Assembly (NCBI GenBank): GCA_907163375.1
Contig: CAJQUW010007073.1
Coordinates: 517,700 to 581,699, forward strand
Direction: 5' to 3'
DNA length: 64,000 bases
Source of the DNA: Prostheceraeus crozeri
Lineage: Eukaryota > Platyhelminthes > Polycladida > Euryleptidae
Below are positions 63,564 through 64,000 of the stretch, one piece after another (the stretch's first letter is position 1; the number at the start of each line of letters is the position of its first letter). A program made the position numbers and the translations under genes. The notes under the pieces were generated by a model, which was not told the origin of the DNA, searched no databases, and saw only the letters and a program-made list of their open reading frames with translations.

Positions 63564-64000
63564 ATGACATACATAATGATGACTAGTGTCCCAACGTCGT
63601 GGGTTGTGGCAAGAGACCTTGGATATTCGTTCAAAGTTATAGAAACTGTAACAAATCTCAGTGAAAATATCAACGCTGATGATTTAGTTGATCGACTAAT
63701 GGATCTATATGAGCATGCTATGAATCACAATTTGGATCGTAGGTGGATAGAGGATTTCTCCATGCTACACTGCAATGATAATGAAATTAGGAGGATCAAA
63801 TTGGAACGATATGGAAAGAAGGAGACATTTGACAGTGTTTTAATAAAAAGTTCTCCCAATAAAAGTGACTTCAGAAGGAAATTAGAAGAAGAGACATTCA
63901 AATTATTATGTGAACGGAACTGCGTTAAATGTTTTAAACAGGAACGATCCCTTCTCTTTTTACCATGTTCTCATAGCGTTATGTGTTCTACATGTTATGT
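63564..64000 (+). CDS. UBA-like/RING finger protein, IAP-type, running off the window
   Basis: Open from ATG 63564 (others at 63576 and 63579) to the window end, 145 codons without a stop. Residues about 5-50 (PTSWVVARDLGYSFKVIETV, then ADDLVDRLMDLYEHAM) resemble the UBA domain of cIAPs: an A-x-x-x-G-[YF] turn and closing helix. The C-terminus is a RING finger: NCVKCFKQERSLLFLPCSHS followed by VMCSTCYV, with the C-x2-C, FLPC-x-H-x3-C-x2-C spacing of IAP RINGs. No BIR domain is present in this part. An E3 ubiquitin ligase acting on apoptosis or signalling is likely from family knowledge. This may be a host gene, possibly with more exons beyond the window, or another viral-type RING gene. Confidence 0.65.
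   Translation, partial: MTYIMMTSVPTSWVVARDLGYSFKVIETVTNLSENINADDLVDRLMDLYEHAMNHNLDRRWIEDFSMLHCNDNEIRRIKLERYGKKETFDSVLIKSSPNKSDFRRKLEEETFKLLCERNCVKCFKQERSLLFLPCSHSVMCSTCY

Overview
This window looks like repeat-rich nuclear DNA of an invertebrate metazoan. It is AT-rich, genes have spliceosomal introns (GT..AG), AATAAA polyadenylation signals and TATA/Inr core promoters, and most recognisable coding sequence belongs to eukaryotic mobile elements (non-LTR retrotransposons, Penelope-like, hAT, Tc1/mariner, MITEs). No species can be named from the sequence alone.

The centrepiece is a 25.3-kb Polinton/Maverick (adintovirus-like) element at 28002-53345. It has about 1.3-1.5-kb inverted terminal repeats and a perfect 6-bp target duplication, TCCGTA, at 27996-28001 and 53346-53351. 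It encodes a protein-primed-type family B DNA polymerase, a retrovirus-like integrase with chromodomain, an FtsK/HerA-type packaging ATPase, a hexon-like major capsid protein, a frame-broken adenain-like cysteine protease, pVI/pX-like minor virion proteins, two copies of a conserved virion-type protein (WEVG family, one broken), two RING-type proteins, a possible exonuclease, several small basic or Cys-rich proteins and, most unusually, a 181-residue TATA-binding-protein-like ORF beside two PC4-like paralogues. Genes near the ends are spliced and appear driven by two mirror-image TATA-Inr promoters just inside the ITRs. The central virion genes are packed tightly on the minus strand with stop/start overlaps. 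A 5'-truncated LINE has jumped into its left arm. Several small genes are split across frames, so this copy is decaying, or carries assembly indels, or uses recoding or splicing.

The Polinton sits inside the ORF of a Penelope-like retroelement (minus strand, 27710-28001 and 53346-54759). Removing the Polinton and one TSD restores the reading frame. A 445-bp part of that element is present again as a nearly identical inverted copy at 54760-55204.

Left of the Polinton: a LINE RT remnant inserted into a Crypton-like recombinase exon (0.4-1.7 kb); a ZMYM-type hAT transposase gene with readable exon junctions (4.4-7.0 kb); a tRNA-derived SINE (8.3 kb); local tandem repeats (8.6 and 11.3-12.6 kb); a decayed minus-strand LINE with ORF1/endonuclease/RT interrupted by a mariner element (14.9-19.2 kb); a second LINE remnant, a deleted Tc1 and an intact Tc1-like transposase, all between inverted arms (19.2-23.0 kb); and a foldback repeat (23.6-24.65 kb). 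Long stretches between these hold no gene I can support.

Right of the Penelope-like element: a small PIF/Harbinger-like MITE (55.6 kb), then a 2.76-kb tandem duplication (57978-63491) with an unknown transposon-like module studded with a 14-bp motif, a MITE copy and a truncated Tc1-like transposase. The window ends inside an ORF (63564 onward) with a UBA-like N-terminus and an IAP-type RING finger.
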